Below, one piece after another: positions 5,395-6,106 of a stretch of 6,106 nt of DNA. Both the position numbers and the translations under genes were made by a program. The notes below the pieces were generated by a model. That model searched no databases, was not told the DNA's origin, and saw nothing but the letters and a program-made list of their open reading frames with translations. Within the stretch, counting starts at the first letter, position 1; every line of letters starts with the position of its first letter. Source of the DNA: Actinomycetes bacterium (GTDB lineage: Bacteria > Actinomycetota > Actinomycetes > JAJYSQ01); NCBI GenBank assembly GCA_021793495.1, contig JAJYSQ010000119.1:1-6106 (forward strand). Direction: 5' to 3'.

Positions 5395-5729
5395 CGAGAT
5401 GCCGCAGGAGGAGATGAGGGCGGTCGCTGGTCCGCGGTGGGCAGCTCGCCACGTTCCACCAGCCGGGCAAGGCGCCGACGCACCGCACCGACGCCAGCCT
5501 CGACCAGAGGGCGTACCACCGGCCACGCCGGGGCTACGAGCGCCGTCAGCGGCACGGTGGACGCATCCTGAGCCACGAACCACACGTCCGGTCTTGACCA
5601 CCTCGGCACGAACGGCGGGTCCCAGACCGTCAGGGCCGACCACGCCACGTCGATCGGAGCGCCGACGTGGACCGAGACCGATACAGGGAGCCGGCTCGGC
5701 CGGCTCGGCCGGCTCGGGGACGCGTACAC
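5391..5729 (-). CDS. Shortened SRPBCC-like protein, possibly degenerate
   Basis: A 112-residue ORF between the DivIVA-like gene and tagA. GTG at 5729 has GAGGA 7 nt upstream (5741-5737) and follows the previous stop by 3 bp; its TGA overlaps the tagA GTG. The layout thus argues for real translation. Residues 16-33 (VSVSVHVGAPIDVAWSAL) resemble the first strand and helix of SRPBCC (polyketide cyclase-like) proteins. Residues about 63-94 (TVPLTALVAPAWPVVRPL, then RRRLARLVER) resemble their C-terminal helix. Family members are usually about 140-150 residues, so much of the central sheet is missing. The reading frame one base off carries AEVVKTGRVVRGSG (about 5607-5566), a typical central SRPBCC motif. 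This points to an ancestral gene damaged by deletions and compensating frameshifts. Residues 4-12 are three PSR-type repeats. It may be a non-functional remnant or a coupling ORF for tagA. Confidence 0.6.
   Translation of the reverse strand: MYASPSRPSRPSRLPVSVSVHVGAPIDVAWSALTVWDPPFVPRWSRPDVWFVAQDASTVPLTALVAPAWPVVRPLVEAGVGAVRRRLARLVERGELPTADQRPPSSPPAASR
5691..5717. repeat. 9-bp tandem repeat, three perfect copies
   Basis: CCGGCTCGG is repeated three times without mismatch (5691-5699, 5700-5708, 5709-5717). On the minus strand it lies in the first codons of the shortened SRPBCC-like gene and gives the Pro-Ser-Arg run near its N-terminus. The unit length keeps the frame if copies are lost or gained. 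Confidence 0.95.
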
Positions 5730-5732
5730 CGA

Positions 5733-6035
5733 TCAGTCCTCGGCCCGTGCCTCGAGCTCGGCCAGCCGGGCTTCGAGCTCTCCGGTCCGCTGCTCCCGTC
5801 GGGTCAGCTCCTCGCCGAGCCGGTCGAGAACCTCGTCCACCTGGTCCATCCGGTAACCACGTACGCCGACCGCCAGGCGCAGCGCAGACAGGTCCTCGGC
5901 ACCGATCCCGTCATCCGGCAGGATCGGACGCACCCCGTCCCGCAGGGGCGGACCTAGCCGGCCTCCACGTCCCGTCGCCAGCACGGTCACGAGGAAGATG
6001 GCAGCAAGCACAGCGAGCATGATGACCACCGGCAC
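5733..6035 (-). CDS. Membrane-anchored DivIVA-domain-like protein
   Basis: A 100-residue protein with one N-terminal membrane segment (about residues 3-21, MLAVLAAIFLVTVLA), a short linker, a DivIVA-like motif LRLAVGVRGYRMDQVDEVLDRL (52-73), and a heptad-rich, charged C-terminal coiled coil (about 74-100, ending ELEARLAELEARAED). It matches the small proteins encoded beside tagA in actinobacteria (compare Rv1209). DivIVA family members act at the pole or septum in growth and division; the role of this short form is not established. The start is uncertain: GTG at 6035 lacks a clear ribosome site, while ATG at 6020 has GGTGG 5 nt upstream and still leaves the membrane anchor. It is the first visible gene of the minus-strand operon. 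Bases 6036-6106 upstream show no recognisable gene or promoter. Confidence 0.83.
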   Translation of the reverse strand: MPVVIMLAVLAAIFLVTVLATGRGGRLGPPLRDGVRPILPDDGIGAEDLSALRLAVGVRGYRMDQVDEVLDRLGEELTRREQRTGELEARLAELEARAED

Positions 6036-6106
6036 GCCACGATGGTGCCACGAAGCGACCCGGTCCGCCCACGAGCACCCCCCGCACCGCCACGAGCAAG
6101 GAGTCA

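Noticed and set aside
5395..5643. N-terminal extension of tagA up to GTG at 5643
   Set aside because: Tag enzymes begin shortly before the RCPW zinc-ligand motif, and GTG at 5394 overlaps the upstream stop. The extension is not glycosylase; part of it resembles an out-of-frame SRPBCC motif.
5911..6099. Minus-strand open frame starting at TTG 6099
   Set aside because: It is Arg/Gly/Cys-rich, overlaps the DivIVA-like gene in another frame and has no recognisable domain.

Overview
The window is very GC-rich, with strong G/C bias at third codon positions and tightly packed, overlapping genes. The order DivIVA-like gene, tagA (minus strand), then a 55-residue DUF3117 gene recalls the conserved actinobacterial neighbourhood (in Mycobacterium tuberculosis, Rv1209-Rv1210-Rv1211). 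A high-GC actinomycete is therefore likely. The genus cannot be told from the sequence.

Layout. Bases 1-192 hold the 3' end of a class I O-methyltransferase (plus strand). It converges on a small DUF3117 gene (296-463, minus); two strong tandem hairpins separate them. DUF3117 is divergent from a four-gene plus-strand operon (626-4761): a PaaX-family regulator, a PaaG-like crotonase, an ABC ATPase, and a roughly 12-helix membrane protein that is probably the transporter's membrane partner. Every junction in this operon overlaps (4, 11 and 4 bp), so translation is probably coupled. A perfect 22-bp palindrome then separates it from a minus-strand operon read from the right edge: a membrane-anchored DivIVA-like protein, a shortened SRPBCC-like protein, and tagA (3-methyladenine-DNA glycosylase I).

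How the genes may work together. The PaaX-like protein is expected to sense an aryl- or acyl-CoA ligand and to control its own operon. The crotonase lacks both hydratase glutamates but keeps the PaaG-type aspartate, so it is more likely an isomerase of the phenylacetate or a related acyl-CoA route. Its coupling to an ABC system suggests acyl- or aryl-CoA status is linked to export or envelope stress, but that is inference. The minus operon combines base-excision repair of alkylated DNA with a DivIVA-like protein.

The most unusual points are the degenerate SRPBCC gene, which seems to carry family motifs in two reading frames; the perfect 15-bp x5 repeat giving a VPPAP tail on the regulator; and the missing Q-loop glutamine in the ATPase. 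No mobile elements, CRISPR arrays, tRNA or rRNA genes were seen.
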